Source of the DNA: Cheiracanthium punctorium
Lineage: Eukaryota > Arthropoda > Arachnida > Araneae > Cheiracanthiidae
Assembly: GCA_038373885.1 (NCBI GenBank)
Contig: JAWZYV010013141.1
Location: 124,001-188,000 of the forward strand
Reading direction: 5' to 3'
DNA length: 64,000 bases
Shown here piece after piece: positions 24,441 through 37,199 of this stretch (position 1 is the stretch's first letter; each line of letters opens with the position of its first letter). The notes beneath the pieces are model-generated. The model was not told the DNA's origin. It saw only the letters and a program-made list of their open reading frames with translations, and did no database searches. The position numbers were made by a program, and so were the translations under genes.

Positions 24441-24839
24441 CGTTTGCGACACATATCACTGAAACTATCAAACTTAATATCAAATTATAATTTAATTATA
24501 TTTATTATTCATGTACTTTATAAAGATTATATAAATGTTATATTCATATTATTCATTAGAAATAGGTACTTAAATGTCATCATAATTTTTTATGTATGAA
24601 ATTATAGGTTTGTGGTAACTATAATGTGAAACATAAATTTTACTCTCTGAATTTGCTAATTTTCTTGAAAATACAGCATCTATCGTTGTACCGAAACGCG
24701 TTGTTCATAGTAGTCGAGAAGTATTCATAGTTAGATCCAATTTTTCTTTTAAAAAATCAACTAACGGCTGAGATTCTTGAGAGCGAAAATTAACATTAAA
24801 ATCTCCAGTAAGTATATCGGTCATTCATGATAATTACTT

Positions 24840-25330
24840 AGAAACCAGGAAGTGTCCATGTTGTAGTATTATTCTTCAACTGTGTTTCCTTATACCATTG
24901 TTCCGTCTGGAGGTTGGGTTTGAATGGGGGGAATGTGCATAGTCTAGTATTATACTTTAACTGTGTTCTTTAACTGATATTTTCCCCTGTTTGTTGGGTT
25001 CGAATGCAGGTAGTGTAAATTTTTTTGTGTGTTTTTCTATCACAGTGTTCTTAAGCGTTGATTTCGTCTGCTGGTAAGTTTCCAATTATTATTCTGTATC
25101 CGTGCTTTTTAATTGCAGGTTCTGTCTATTTTTTGGGATTGATTGCAGCCAGGCTCCGTTTCTTTGTGGTGTTCCATCCCCGTGTTTAACCGTTACTCTG
25201 TCTTGAGGTTGTGTTAGAATCCACGGAGTGTCCATTTGTTATTCTTTTATTTTGTTCTTAAACCGTTTGCAGCCAGTGTTTGTTTCTTTGTGGTGTTGCA
25301 TACCTGTGTTCTTAAACCGTTGTATATATA
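24840..25330 (+). repeat. Diverged minisatellite
   Basis: Units of roughly 75 bp recur with GTGTTCTTAAACCGTTG, TTCTTTGTGGTGTTSCAT and GTGTCCATTTG-type motifs. Related units recur at 35085-35250. Confidence 0.5.
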
Positions 25331-25344
25331 TCATTATAAATATA

Positions 25345-26720
25345 CAGGGTGAATCTAAACTCTTGGACAAACACAAACTCTAAGAGGTGGTAGGGCACAT
25401 AATAAGGAATCAGAATCACATAACAATATGGGGTCGGAAGCATCGTCTTCATGTAGCTGTTGATAATCACTTTGGAAAAGTGCTGAAACAACAGAGCACT
25501 TTCCGGCCATTGTTTGTCAGAAACTAGTGTATTTTTCTCCGAAAACAGAAGACTAAAATTCTCAGTTTAAAAATTCTATTTCATTTCATGGACGAAATGT
25601 TTGGAGACGAGCCTATTGTTTATGAAACTTGGTTTAGAAATTACACGAACACTTCAATACTGTTGCGGAACTGCTCTTCTTGTTTCCGGGGTTCGTCGTT
25701 CTAAAGTCCAGTTGGTGTAGAACGTGCTGGTAAAAAGTCTACTGGTCAGGATGGAATATAACTTTATTGCTTTTAGAACTTCGTGGAACAATCAGCTGTA
25801 CGAAATTCACAAGCACAATTAAACAGTAATGTGCTTTTAACAGTTCTCTTAGATCAGAAGCTCTCACAAATGCTGTATTTCTCACAAAAAATAAGTCACT
25901 TTCACAGGCAAAAATTCAGTGAAAATATTCCAGAGATATCGTACACAATCCCTTAAGACACAGCAATGAAGAATTTACACACAGCACTTTGAAAACAGCT
26001 TCGTAAAGCAAGCTAAAACACGGCTTCTATAGCGCTATCAATTCACAAAGCAAGCGTACTCTCACTGACAGCTCTTCACATATTGAGCGTTGAACTCGCA
26101 CTCAACTGTCGGGGCAGCGCACCGGTTTATATAGAGGAGGCAGAAGCTGCGGGAAGCTTCTAGAGGAGTATAATTCTTGAAGATTCTACATAAAGCGAGA
26201 ATATTGATTACGTCATAGAAGAGAAATGTTAGGTTATTATGCGTTTTTAATGCAGGAAAAACAACTTCCAGGCCCCATTGGGAAAATCGCGCCAAATGAC
26301 CAAAAAGTCGCCAAGCTTGGCGACTTTTGGCGAAATATCGCCAAATTTGGCGCCAAAAATATAAGTCCTCAAAAGTGAAGAGATCTAAGCTCTAGGACCA
26401 ATATTTCTCGAGTTTTCCAGAACCTCCATTGAAAAACAATGGAAAACCGAAACCTCCATATCTCCGATTCTAATTGGCCGATTTTTATGGAACAAAAAGC
26501 AAAATTTATGTATTTGAAGCGTAGAATACGAATTTTAAATCATTTTAAGCCCCAGAGCAGCGGGTTGCCCCGAAAATTCGTAACATTACTTTTCAGAAAG
26601 TGATTATTACCGGGTAAGTGACAACTGCGTTTTTGACCCCACATTGCTATGTGATTCTGATTCCTTATTATGTGCTCTATCATCCCTTAAAGTTTTGCCC
26701 AAGAGTTTAGATTCACCCTG
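25345..26720. mobile_element. TIR element interrupted by a solo LTR
   Basis: About 130-bp terminal inverted repeats (CAGGGTGAATCTAAACTCTT...) lie at 25345-25480 and 26586-26720, flanked by TA on both sides, as in the Tc1/mariner superfamily. The interior is mostly replaced by an LTR. No transposase is visible. Confidence 0.7.
25671..26585 (-). mobile_element. Solo LTR of the Ty3-type element, minus strand
   Basis: The reverse complement of 25671-26585 starts TGTTACGAATTTTCGGGGCA and ends TTCCGCAACA, matching the 5' LTR at 46292-47217 along its length. No internal retroelement sequence adjoins it. No clean target duplication is seen. Confidence 0.75.
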
Positions 26721-26783
26721 TATATATCATTACTATATGTAAATATAAATATATATCATTACACTATATATATCATCTATATA

Positions 26784-29014
26784 CAGGGTGTCCAGTGCTA
26801 ACGCTGTTCAATGGTCATTTTCTAAACCGTTAGTCAGAGACACATAGTTCCAATTGCAAAAATGCTTTAAATTGTATAGTCTATTATATGAGAAACAGTC
26901 AAAGTCAATAAATCAATTTCTATAAAAATTAAGAAATTTAAATTTTTATACGGTCCCCAGGTCCTATCGGTTATACTTAGAAAGATTTTCTTTATGCAAT
27001 TTCATGCACAATAAAAAAAAAATTCGTCCTTCTACGACCAAAATTCATCGATTTACGAAGCAGCAAACATTGTGACTTAAGTCACTTTTCCACGTTTAAA
27101 AATGTCCCGTTGTGGCAAACCGTTAAGGGACCATATAAATACTGAAATTTTAAATTATAGGTTTTAATTTCATTTTCTGGCGTAATGCGGAAAAAGAAGC
27201 AAAACTAATTTTAGAGTACTGATCTTCAAGCAGACATGGTCTTATTATCGCATGGGCAAATCGGGACTTTACCCAGGCCCCCAATTTCAAATGTTGTTCT
27301 GAAATATTCTTTTTTACATCAAAATTTTATAAAAAATGAAACAAATTTCATAGATCAGGGGCCCCCAAATCTATCAATGCCCGTGGGCCCCTGTTGGTCA
27401 TAAGCGGGCCCTGCAAACAGAGGGTTATAGTCAAGCTCTATTAAAATCTATCTGAGGTCAGACTTACTAAATCGTATATAGTGTTACAAATTTTCGGGGC
27501 AACCCGCTGTTCTGGGGCTTAAAATAGTTCAAAATTCGTATTCTACGCTTCAAATAGATAAAGTTTGCTTTTCGTTGCATCAAAATCCGTCAACTAGAAC
27601 CGGAGATACCTAGGTTTCGGTTTCCAATTCAAATATATAGGGTTTCTAGAAATCTCGAGAAATATTGGTCCTAGGCCTTCGATCTCGTCACTTTTGGGGA
27701 CTTATTTTTGGCGCTAAATTTGGTGATATTTCGCCAAAAGTCGCCAAACTTGGCGACATTTTGGTCATTTGGCGCGATTTTCCCTATTGGGCCTGTAAAG
27801 TTGCTTTAGCTGCATTAAAAACGCATACTAACCTATCATTTCTCTTCTATGACGTAATCAAAATTACCGCTCTATGTGGAATCCTCGAGAAATAGACTTT
27901 TCTGGAAGCTTCTTGTACCTTCTGCGTCGGCTATAAATTGGAGCGCTTCGGAAGCCTCAGTTCAGTGCGAGTTGAACGCCCAGTGTGTGAAGAGCTCTCT
28001 CAGTGTGAGTACGCTTGATAGAAGCGGTGTTTCGCGCTTCTTTTCGAAGCTGTTTTTAAAGTGCTGTGTGTAAATTCTTCACTGTTGAGTCTTGAGGGAT
28101 TATTAGTGTTATCACTCGTATATTTCCACTGAATTTTACCTGTGGAAGTGTTTTATTTTGTGTGAGAATTACAGCCTTTGTGAGAGCTTCTGATCTAAGC
28201 GGACTCTTAATAGCACATTACTGATTAAGTGTGCTTGTGAATTTTGTACAGCTGATTGTTCAACTAAGTTCTAGAAGCTATAAAGTTTGTGTTTCATCCT
28301 GACAAGTACTTTTTACTAGAACTTTCTACACCAACTGGACTTTAGAACGACGAACCCAGGAAACAAGCAGAAGATAGGTAGAACGTGCCAAAGGTAGCAT
28401 GAAGATGTGTAACATAAGAGTTTGCTACAAAAAGTACAGGAAGAGTTTTCTGAGCGAGTGCATATTCAGATTGCAGTCGAAGGAAGTTATTAATGCCAGT
28501 TCATTTTAAAAAACTGTTTAAAAAATTCTACTTTCAGCATAAGCTATATTTTTATGTTACTTTATTGGATACACATTGTTAAACGTTAATCTTCCTTATT
28601 GCAATCTATATTCATAAAATAGTTAATGAAATTGCTAATAAATATTGCAAAGCTCAAACCATGTATATTAATTTTTTCTCAAATTCATTTTGTATAGAAC
28701 CCCAATTTCACAGCTCGAAAAGTGCTCTAACTTTAAACAGCTGTAACTCGGTGAATTTTGGTCGTAGAAGGACGATTTTTTTTTTTTTGTGCATGAAATT
28801 GCATAAAGAAAAATTTTCTAAATATAACCGATAGGACCGGGGGACCGTATAAAAATTTAAATTTCTTAATTTTTATAGAAATTGATTTATTGACTTTGAT
28901 TGTTTCTGGCATAACAGATTACACAATTTAAAGCATTTTTGCAATTGGAACTATGTGTCTCTGACTAACGGTTTAGTAAATAGCCATTGGACAGCGTTAG
29001 CACTGGACACCCTG
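26784..29014. mobile_element. Long-TIR element interrupted by an LTR
   Basis: Terminal inverted repeats of about 270 bp (CAGGGTGTCCAGTGCTAACG...) lie at 26784-27055 and 28748-29014, with TA at 26782-26783 and 29015-29016. It is a different family from the neighbour at 25345. The interior holds a plus-strand LTR. Confidence 0.7.
27482..28372 (+). mobile_element. Solo LTR of the Ty3-type element, plus strand, 3' end truncated
   Basis: It starts TGTTACAAATTTTCGGGGCA and follows the LTR through the AATAAA-like region, but the final ~15 bp ending in GCAACA are missing. More diverged than the copy at 25671. Confidence 0.7.
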
Positions 29015-29509
29015 TATATAATACGCTATCGTATTCCGGCCGAAAGTGCTCCGATTTTAGACCACTTTTAACGTGTGACAGCTTGATCAACATGTGACAA
29101 CTTGAATGAAAACATTTTTTGAATATACGCTAACGTACGCGGTACCAAAATCGACCATATTGAAATCGACAGTATTGAAACACTGCTTAATGGCAACAGC
29201 TAAATTTATTATGGTTTTATGTTAATTTAATTATCATACGTGACAGTTTGAATGAAAACAGCACGTTACCATTGTTATTAATAAACTAGAAAAGTACACA
29301 TTAGCAAATCCATGGAGCTGATTGAGCAGAATGAATACTATGCACACTAAATACTAATTTCATAAACCCTGAAGGTGCTGCAATTAGGAAATATATTTGT
29401 ACAGCACGATATCACTTGATACAGTATTTTTATGAGAAACAAATTCAAAGCGGCTGAATGTAAACGTTAACCGAATGGCCAGATAGTCTTCTGTTACTGT
29501 TAATAACCG

Positions 29510-32500
29510 ATGGATTTGCAAAATAATATTATTTTAAGAAATGCTCGAAGGCGAGCTTTACAAGGAAATGAAACTTTTGTACAAACCCAAGCAAGAAAAC
29601 GAAGACGAAATAATTTATTAAGAGAGAGACGCGAAAGTGAAACTGTTGATCAGCGAATAATTAGGCTCAACACTCGCCGGCAAAGCGATCGCCAAGCCCA
29701 AGCAATGGTTGTCGACATCCAAGAACTTGATCATGTTGATGTTTCAGAACAGCATTGCGGAAACCTGACAGAATGCTGCAGTTTTTGCCAAGCTGTCTAT
29801 TGGAAAGATGAAGAAAACAGCAGCAAAAAATTTTCGCGATGCTGCCATGACGGTAAAGTGTCACTGCCATCGCTTTATGAGACACCTGGTGTTTTAAAAG
29901 ATTTACTGTGTAGTGATGCTGCCGAAGCGAAGAACTTTAGACAGCATATTAGGTCATACAATGCTGCTTTAACCTTTGCATCAATGAGAGCGGAAATAAA
30001 ATCGCCTCCTGGAAATGGGCCATATTGTTTCCGAATTCATGTTCAGATTTATCACTTGGTTTCATCACTATATTCAAACGAACGCAACAAGCCTGGATAT
30101 GGACAACTCTATATTTTTTATTCAAGTGAGGCAAATGATTATCGCATGCAAAATAATAAAGACTGCTTTCGAACTGTTATGGAAAAATTGGATGATTTAT
30201 TGCGAAGTATTAATCCCTTTGCTGAATCATTCTTAAAAATGCACGAACTAATACAAATCAATCCAATTGTAAATGTTAAAATGGTTTTTATGGAACAACC
30301 AGACTTAGATATGCGAAGGTATAACGCACCAACATCTACAACTGAAGTTGCTGCCATATTTGTTGGAGATGACAGTGAGCCTCCTGCAAATAGAGACATT
30401 TGCATATATCCTAAGGCTGATAACTGTAGGAATATATCTCCTATGAACCATTGTTGTGACCCTATGGTTTATCCTTTGCTGCTCCCTAGAGGTGAAAGTG
30501 GATGGTATGATGGAGTGAAACATGTTGAAGATAGACGTTCGGCTAAAAGAATACGGGTAACTCAATTACAATACCATGCATACCGACTTTCAATTCGTAG
30601 TGGTTTCAGCATATTGCACAGTAGTGGGAAACTGTTTCAACAGTATATTGTTGATGCATATGTTAAAACAGAAGGTTTGCGGTTAAATTATATCCGAATG
30701 AACCAAAAAAATTTGAGAATAGAGCTGTACAGTGGTCTTTTAGATGCTCTAGAGACCCGTGCTCGAAATGCAAATTTACGAGCAGGTAAGTTAATGATAC
30801 TGCCATCCACATTTCAACGTAGTGCAAGATATATGCAGCAAAACTACCAAGATGCAATGGCTATGGTACGTAAATTTGGACGACCAGATTTATTTATCAC
30901 TTTCACTTGCAACCATACTTGGCCTGAAATCTCAAATGCAATTGAATATCCTCAGCGACCTGAAAACAGAACAGATATCGTTGTTCGTGTTTTCAAAATG
31001 AAACTCTCTGAATTATTAGATGATATTTTGAAACGCAACATTTTTGGTGTTGTTACTGCTTATATATACGTAAATGAATTTCAGAAAAGGGGGTTACCTC
31101 ATGCACACATTTTATTAACGTTATACTCAGCTTCAAAAATACGAACAAATGATGATATTGACAAGTATGTGAGTGCAGAGTTACCTGATATTCATAGTAA
31201 TCCCCGATTATTCGATATTGTCACAAAATGTATGATACATGGATCATGTGGTGCATTGAATCCAAACTCTCCATGCATGAGGGATTCAAATGCCTGCTGC
31301 AAACAGTAAAGAAAACATTGACAGAACTAAAGAAAATGTTAATGGGTATCCTGTTTATAGAAGAAGGGTCATAGAACCAGTGAAAGTTGGTCGATATGAT
31401 ATCGATAATCGATGGGTTGTACCATACAATCCTTGGCTATTGAAGAAATTCAATGCCCATATTAATGTCGAAGTATGTGCTTCAATAAGGAGTGTAAAAT
31501 ATTTGTACAAATATGTATATAAAGGGCATGATGCTGCTTCTGTTAGGCTGCAAAATGATAATATTGTCCATCATGATGAAATTTTAACCTTTCTTGATGG
31601 TATGTAAGTGCTCCCGAGGCAATGTGGCGCTTGAACGAGTTCCCCATGTCTCACAAATCCCATGTTGTGCAGAGATTAGCAGTCCATTTGCCAGAACAAC
31701 AGCCCATATTTTATGAAGGAGGCTGGGAAGAGGAGGCTACTTTACGAGCCTCAGTCAACGAAACAACTTTAACTGCATGTTTTAAGCTGAACTGCACAGA
31801 TGAAGGATCTCGAAGCTATACTTACCCTGACATTCCAATTTACTATGTCTTTGACAGTAACGAAACAAGATGGAAAAAAAGGCAAAGAATGGGACACAAA
31901 ATAATTGGAAGAATGCCAGTTGTTAGTATACAAGATACTGAGCGATATTATCTACGAATGTTGTTATTGCATAAACCTGGTACTATGAGCTTCGATGACT
32001 TAAAAACGGTTCGAGGAATAGTGTGCGAAACTTTCCAAATGGCATGCAAACATCTCTGTTTTCTTGAGGGAGATGAACACTGGCATCACACTTTAGCCGA
32101 TGCAGCAAGAACCCATATGCCAAGTTTTTTTAGAGTACTTTTTTGTATAATTTGTGCATTTGGAGAAGTAGAAAATGTTCCTGAACTTTGGGATCAGCAT
32201 AAAGTTTCCCTATCCGAAGATTTCATTCACCAGTATTCTGAAAAAACTGGATTTCAGTATGCTTTAGCTGAAATAAGCACATTTATCAAAGCTCAAGGGT
32301 TTTTAGTCTGGAGAAACTAAAACTCCCACCTTTAAACTCAATAACAAATATTCGTAGCCCATTTTCATTTGATGTTATACAAGAACAAACTAAGGCACAA
32401 AGGTGAAAAACTAAATGCAGGTGAAAAACTAAATGAAAAACAAATATCTGTTGTAGAAAATGTTCTTTCTGCAATTTATGAAAATGATGCTAATGGTCCT

Positions 32501-33773
32501 AAGTGTTTTTTCTTATATGGACCTGCAGGAACAGGTAAAACTTTTGTTTATATAACGTTGCTGTACACAATTAGAGGAAGGGGTGATTTTGCTATTCCTG
32601 TAGCATCAACAGGTATAGCTGCGACTTTGTTACCAGGTGGTAGAACAGCACACTCGTTTTTCAAAATCCCGTTAAGTTTAAATGCAACCTCTAGATGCAG
32701 TTTAAAACCAAATTCAGAAGAAGCAAAATTATTATTAGAGACAAAATTAATATTGTGGGATGAAGCTCCAATGACCCATATTTATGCCTTCCTAGCAGTA
32801 GACAGATTACTTCAAGATCTTACAAAATGCAGAGAACCTTTCGGTGGAAAAGTTGTTCTACTTGGTGGTGAGTTTAGACAAGTACTGCCAGTTATATTAA
32901 GAGGCTCAAGATCACTTACAGTTGGAAGCTGCTTAAAGAAGCACCGATTTTGGTCTGTGTTTGAAATAATGAGCCTCAAAGAAAATATGCGAAGTCTGGC
33001 GACTGAAAGAGAATTTTCAGCTTGGCTTTTAGATGTTGGAGAAGCTAAAAATAGAACGAAAATTAAACTGCCATCAATATGTTTTCCCCCTGTTCAAGAT
33101 CCCGTTAAGCAACTCTATAATGATATAGATTTTGCAACTGTGACTCCTCAATAGCTTAAAATGCGTGCTATTCTAACTGTTACTAATGAATTATCCATGG
33201 AAATTAATCAGCGTGTATTAAATTGTTTACCAGGATCTGAGGTTACCTATGAAAGTGTAGACACTGTAATCAGTGAAGATCCGCAGGATACGCTGACATA
33301 TCCCGAAGAGTTTTTAAATAGTTTAACTCCAACAGGAATGCCCCCTCATAAACTTCATGTTAAGTGTGCAGCCATTGTCATGCTTTTAAGAAATCTGTCT
33401 CCTTCTAAAGGTTTGTGTAAGGGGACACGCCTAATTGTTACCGGTTTGCAGCGCAGCATCATAAGCAAAGAAGATAGAGAATGATGACAATGAAACTTTC
33501 CTTATACCTAGAATTTATTTGACTCCATCAGATGCAAATATGCCCTTTAAATTTAAACGCAAACAATTCCCTATTCGACTAGCATTCTCTATGACCATAA
33601 ATAAGTCACAAGGCCAAACTTTTGATAAAATTTTCTTAGACCTATCTAAACCAGTGTTCAGTCATGGACAATTGTATGTAGGCTTATCTAGAGTTCGTTC
33701 TTTTCACGCTGTTTCTGTAGTATCGCCTACTTCTGAAATATTCAACTGTGTATATGAAGAAGTTTTAGAGTAA
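29510..33773 (+). pseudogene. Decayed autonomous Helitron: Rep/helicase gene
   Basis: Helitron proteins combine a rolling-circle Rep nuclease with a Pif1-like helicase. 29510-31309 has a Cys/His-rich N-terminus (CCSFCQAVYW), then FGRPDLFITFTCNHTW and the HUH motif PHAHILL. 31290-31607 carries the catalytic Tyr region YLYKYVYKGHD. 32369-33154 has Walker A GPAGTGKT, Walker B LILWDEAPM, GGEFRQVLPV (usually GGDFRQ) and NMR. 33519-33773 has INKSQGQTF and [10 protein letters not shown]. Lesions: frame changes near 31300, 31610, 32303, 32395 and 33490, and a TAG at 33152. The region between Rep and helicase looks shortened. Not functional. Confidence 0.85.
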
Positions 33774-33918
33774 TTTTTACCGTATACAGCTATGCTTAGA
33801 CGCCTAACATTAGTCTAGAATCCGTTCTTTCATGCTATCTCCTTACACTCTAAGAAATATTCGTCTTTATACACTAATTTATCTCTCCTTTTTCAAAGAA
33901 TAATTTCTGCACTCCCTG

Positions 33919-34104
33919 GTGCATTTGGAGAAGTGGAAAATGTTCCTGAACTTTGGGCTCAGCATAAAGATTCCCTATCTGAAGATTTCATTTTCCCAAT
34001 ATTCTGAAGAAATTGGATTTCAGTATGCTCTAGCTGAAATAAGTACATTCATGAAAGCTGAAGGTTTCAGTCTCGAGAAACTTAAACTAATTGCTAATAA
34101 CTGA
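33919..34104 (+). pseudogene. Duplicated Helitron coding fragment
   Basis: It is nearly identical to 32157-32330 of the same element. It retains GFSLEKLKL in frame, where the upstream copy is frameshifted by an extra T near 32303. Confidence 0.7.
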
Positions 34105-34138
34105 AAAATCACTCAAAATACTGGTGTTAAACGATAAA

Positions 34139-34213
34139 GTAATTAAAAAACTTTGTAAAAAACACACATAAGAATTACTTCTTATGAGTGTTTTTTACAA
34201 AGTTTTTAATTAC
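34139..34213. repeat. Near-perfect 35-bp-arm inverted repeat
   Basis: The arms start GTAATTAAAAAACTTTGTAA and surround a 4-nt TTAC loop. It lies between two duplicated Helitron fragments. Confidence 0.75.
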
Positions 34214-34344
34214 TTTAATTGCTTATAAGTTCCTTTAATTGACAGGAGAAAACGAAACGGATATTCGTCAGTTAACGAGAATATTCCGGCCTCACTGATT
34301 GCTGCAAAATTTCCGTGAATTGAATAAATAATTTTTGAGAGTAT

Positions 34345-34440
34345 AGTATGGCCTGCTTCTGAAATATTCAACTGTGTATATGAAGAAGTTTTAGAGTAGT
34401 TTTTTAGTATGCAGATGTGCTTAGACACCTAATAGTAGCA
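34345..34440 (+). pseudogene. Second duplicated Helitron 3' fragment
   Basis: It repeats 33718-33810 (TTCTGAAATATTCAACTGTG...), including the gene's stop codon region. Confidence 0.65.
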
Positions 34441-35084
34441 CAAAGCCACTGTTGGCAACTTTCGCCAATGTAAACCAACCGTGAAGCAGAGAACTAAATA
34501 ATATTGGGCGGCGAAGCTGGACACCTTGGCGGCTAGTTATAAATATTGCGTTAACACAAACTATATTCTTCTAAACTTACAAACATTTCTTAAAATACAG
34601 CTTTTGGGCAAAATCATATCAGACATAACATACATAATATTTAGGAGCTTAATGGAGTTTAATGGCCTAACGGCCAATATAACTGGCATTTGACAAATAA
34701 TAATATTACTTCGCTTCGAAACTATTGCCTATATTCATTACGAAAAAGTATTATAAGACTATTATGTAATTAAAACACATCTGAAGCCAGAAATTACTAT
34801 GTTTCACGTTCTTAAGTCTATGTATTTAATTTTTTGAAGTTCTGCTAATTCAACGATCTCCATTTACTTCGCCTCGATGGAAATATAAACAACCTGAGAT
34901 GCACAGAAGCAGAAGATGCGCAGTTACCCGGTGTGCGTAGCGCCATCTGTTTGCAACAACGGCGTTATCCAACTTTCTAAGAGAAGTGTCCCATCCTACA
35001 AATTTAGCTTAGTGGGATCGAAGTATGATCCTCAAGGAAGCTGATCCTCCAACAGTGTCCGTAAACGAAAATATCCCTCTGCTG

Positions 35085-35260
35085 TTTAGGTTCGTTTGCA
35101 GCCACTGACCCTTTGAATGTGGTGTTCCACCCCTTGTTCTTAAACCGTTGTTGGGTTAGAATTCCGGAAAAGTGTTCTTAAACTGACGTTTCCATCTACT
35201 GTTCCGGTTCGATTGTAGGCAGGTTCCCTTTCTTTGTGCTTTTCCAAAACCATGTATATT
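35085..35260 (+). repeat. Minisatellite related to 24840-25330
   Basis: GTGGTGTTCCACCCCTTGTT, CTTAAACCGTTG and GGTTCGATTGTAGGCAGG recur as in the earlier locus. Confidence 0.5.
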
Positions 35261-35269
35261 ATTCATCTA

Positions 35270-36098
35270 AAAATAAGGATTATCGAGAACCTCCTGCGAG
35301 GTTGGGATTACATGCAAAATATTATGTTGGATGTACCTTCAAAACGCTTATTGATATATAAATAAAGATTGATGTCTCAAAGATACGGCTCTTGACTGTT
35401 TTTTCGCCGGCGAAGCGGTCGAAAATGTAGGTTTTTCTGTGGTTCTTCTTTTCCAGCGCGCCTGGCGTGGGGTATATGACATATACGTCACTTCCTTTAC
35501 TCAGCGTTACTTCCGTCAGAAAAGAAAATCTGAGTTACTCCCTAGTTTCGCCCTAAAGAAGTTTTACTTCAAAAATAAAATGAAATCACAATAAAAATTT
35601 TAAAATATGATTTTTGTTTTAAAGCGTATTAAATAAAAGAGAGAGAGATAATTTCTAATTTTGATACTTGGGACCACTGAAAAATTTTCGCTTGTTTTCA
35701 TGTAAAAATTTGTTTTTAAAAAAGCTCTTTCATTTATTTCGCATTGAAAATGTGACATCATCTTTATTTCAGATGCTTCGATTTCTCTAAAAATGTTACA
35801 CGGGCGTTATTATACTTGAATTAATATCGATGTTTTTCGGACATCTTTCGTGCATAGTTCACGCACTTACCTGTAAAACTCGTTTTCCTGCGTAAAGCGT
35901 TAAATTGCAGTGAAATGTAAGCATTTTCTTTAACTACCAAACCACATTAGTTATTTTATTTATTCGTTTATAGAACATTTATAAGCAGAACACTATAGAG
36001 CATTATTGACACATTTTACGTTTATAGATATTTTATTTTAAACCTATGTATAATTACAATTTTACTATCTATCGGTAATCAGTTGAAAATCGAATTAC
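35270..36098. other. AT-rich, no recognised feature
   Basis: No ORF or repeat boundary is supported. Confidence 0.4.
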
Positions 36099-36419
36099 AG
36101 TGACCTCTCAATTATAGGCGTTTCAAGAGACCGATTTAAAATCGCGTATAAATGAGAGGTCTTATTTCCTAACTCCCCATCTTAATTATAAGAAACAAAA
36201 AATTAGAAAAACCAAAACAAATGCGTAATAATATTTTTTAAAATGAGTAATATTATTTTTAAAAATATTTTGATATACAATTTAGTTCAACTTTTTAAAT
36301 TCAAAATAAATGAGAGACCTATATCATTATTTTCTTATTCCTCGTGACGGGACCTTTCGAAATTCGCGCTTAAAAGAGAGACGCGTATAACTGAGATGCG
36401 CATAAGTAAGAGGTCACTG
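36099..36419. mobile_element. Tc1/mariner-type MITE
   Basis: 321 bp with ends CAGTGACCTCTC and GAGGTCACTG, flanked by TA on both sides. It is AT-rich inside with no ORF. Confidence 0.7.
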
Positions 36420-36910
36420 TATCCTCTATATAGCATTAAAATGTTTCATAAGCGACCTTCCATTGCCTGGAAAACGAGTTTCTCTGCCTGAAGCATTATA
36501 ATGCAGTGAAATGTAAACATTGAAAATTGCGAAAAAATGATATGCAAGTTTACTCATAGACAAAAATTTTGCTCTTTGTACATTCTTAAACATAAATTCG
36601 ACTAAATTTCAAAAGGTAGAACAAATAACGAAATTCTTGTTTGTGCTACTGAGCATAAAAAAAGATAATTCAATATCATTTGTAAAGTAATATAAACTAT
36701 ATATATCTCAGTGCAAAGAAAAAAATCATAAATCCACTTATTCCTTAATTTCAGTTTCTAATGCATATTTTTTACTATAATCTCCACCTCTTTTTCAATC
36801 TAAACATTGACTGACTTTTAATCACACCCAAAATAAAATGATTAAGAAGTGCCAGAATCCATCCTACTTGTTTATACTTCGTTGTTGATATTTCTATTTT
36901 CGCTTTTGAG

Positions 36911-37178
36911 CACAGTGGTTAAAGCCACTGACATTGGGAGATGGCTCAAGTGGAGGAACAGGGTTCTGTCCTCTCGCGGGGCCGTCGGTCTAGCGGTCTG
37001 GAGTTTTGGGCGGTTTTCTCCAGATGTAACGTGAATACGCGCTAGATACCCAGAAAAGTCCTCCCCCAAGGCATTTGACCCCCCCCCCTTGTGTTTGTCC
37101 TTTCTTTGACGTGGATTTATAAGCGGTTCCTCGTGACCAAGCACACAAATCCGAATACATGTTCCAACAACAACAACA
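36911..37178 (+). mobile_element. CAA-tailed SINE with perfect 15-bp target duplication
   Basis: It begins CACAGTGGTTAAAGCC (box A-like), with GGTTCTGTCC as a weak box B, and ends in a CAA repeat. Identical ATTTTCGCTTTTGAG flanks lie at 36896-36910 and 37179-37193. It is nearly identical to the copy at 58785. Confidence 0.8.
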
Positions 37179-37199
37179 ATTTTCGCTTTTGAGAATTTT

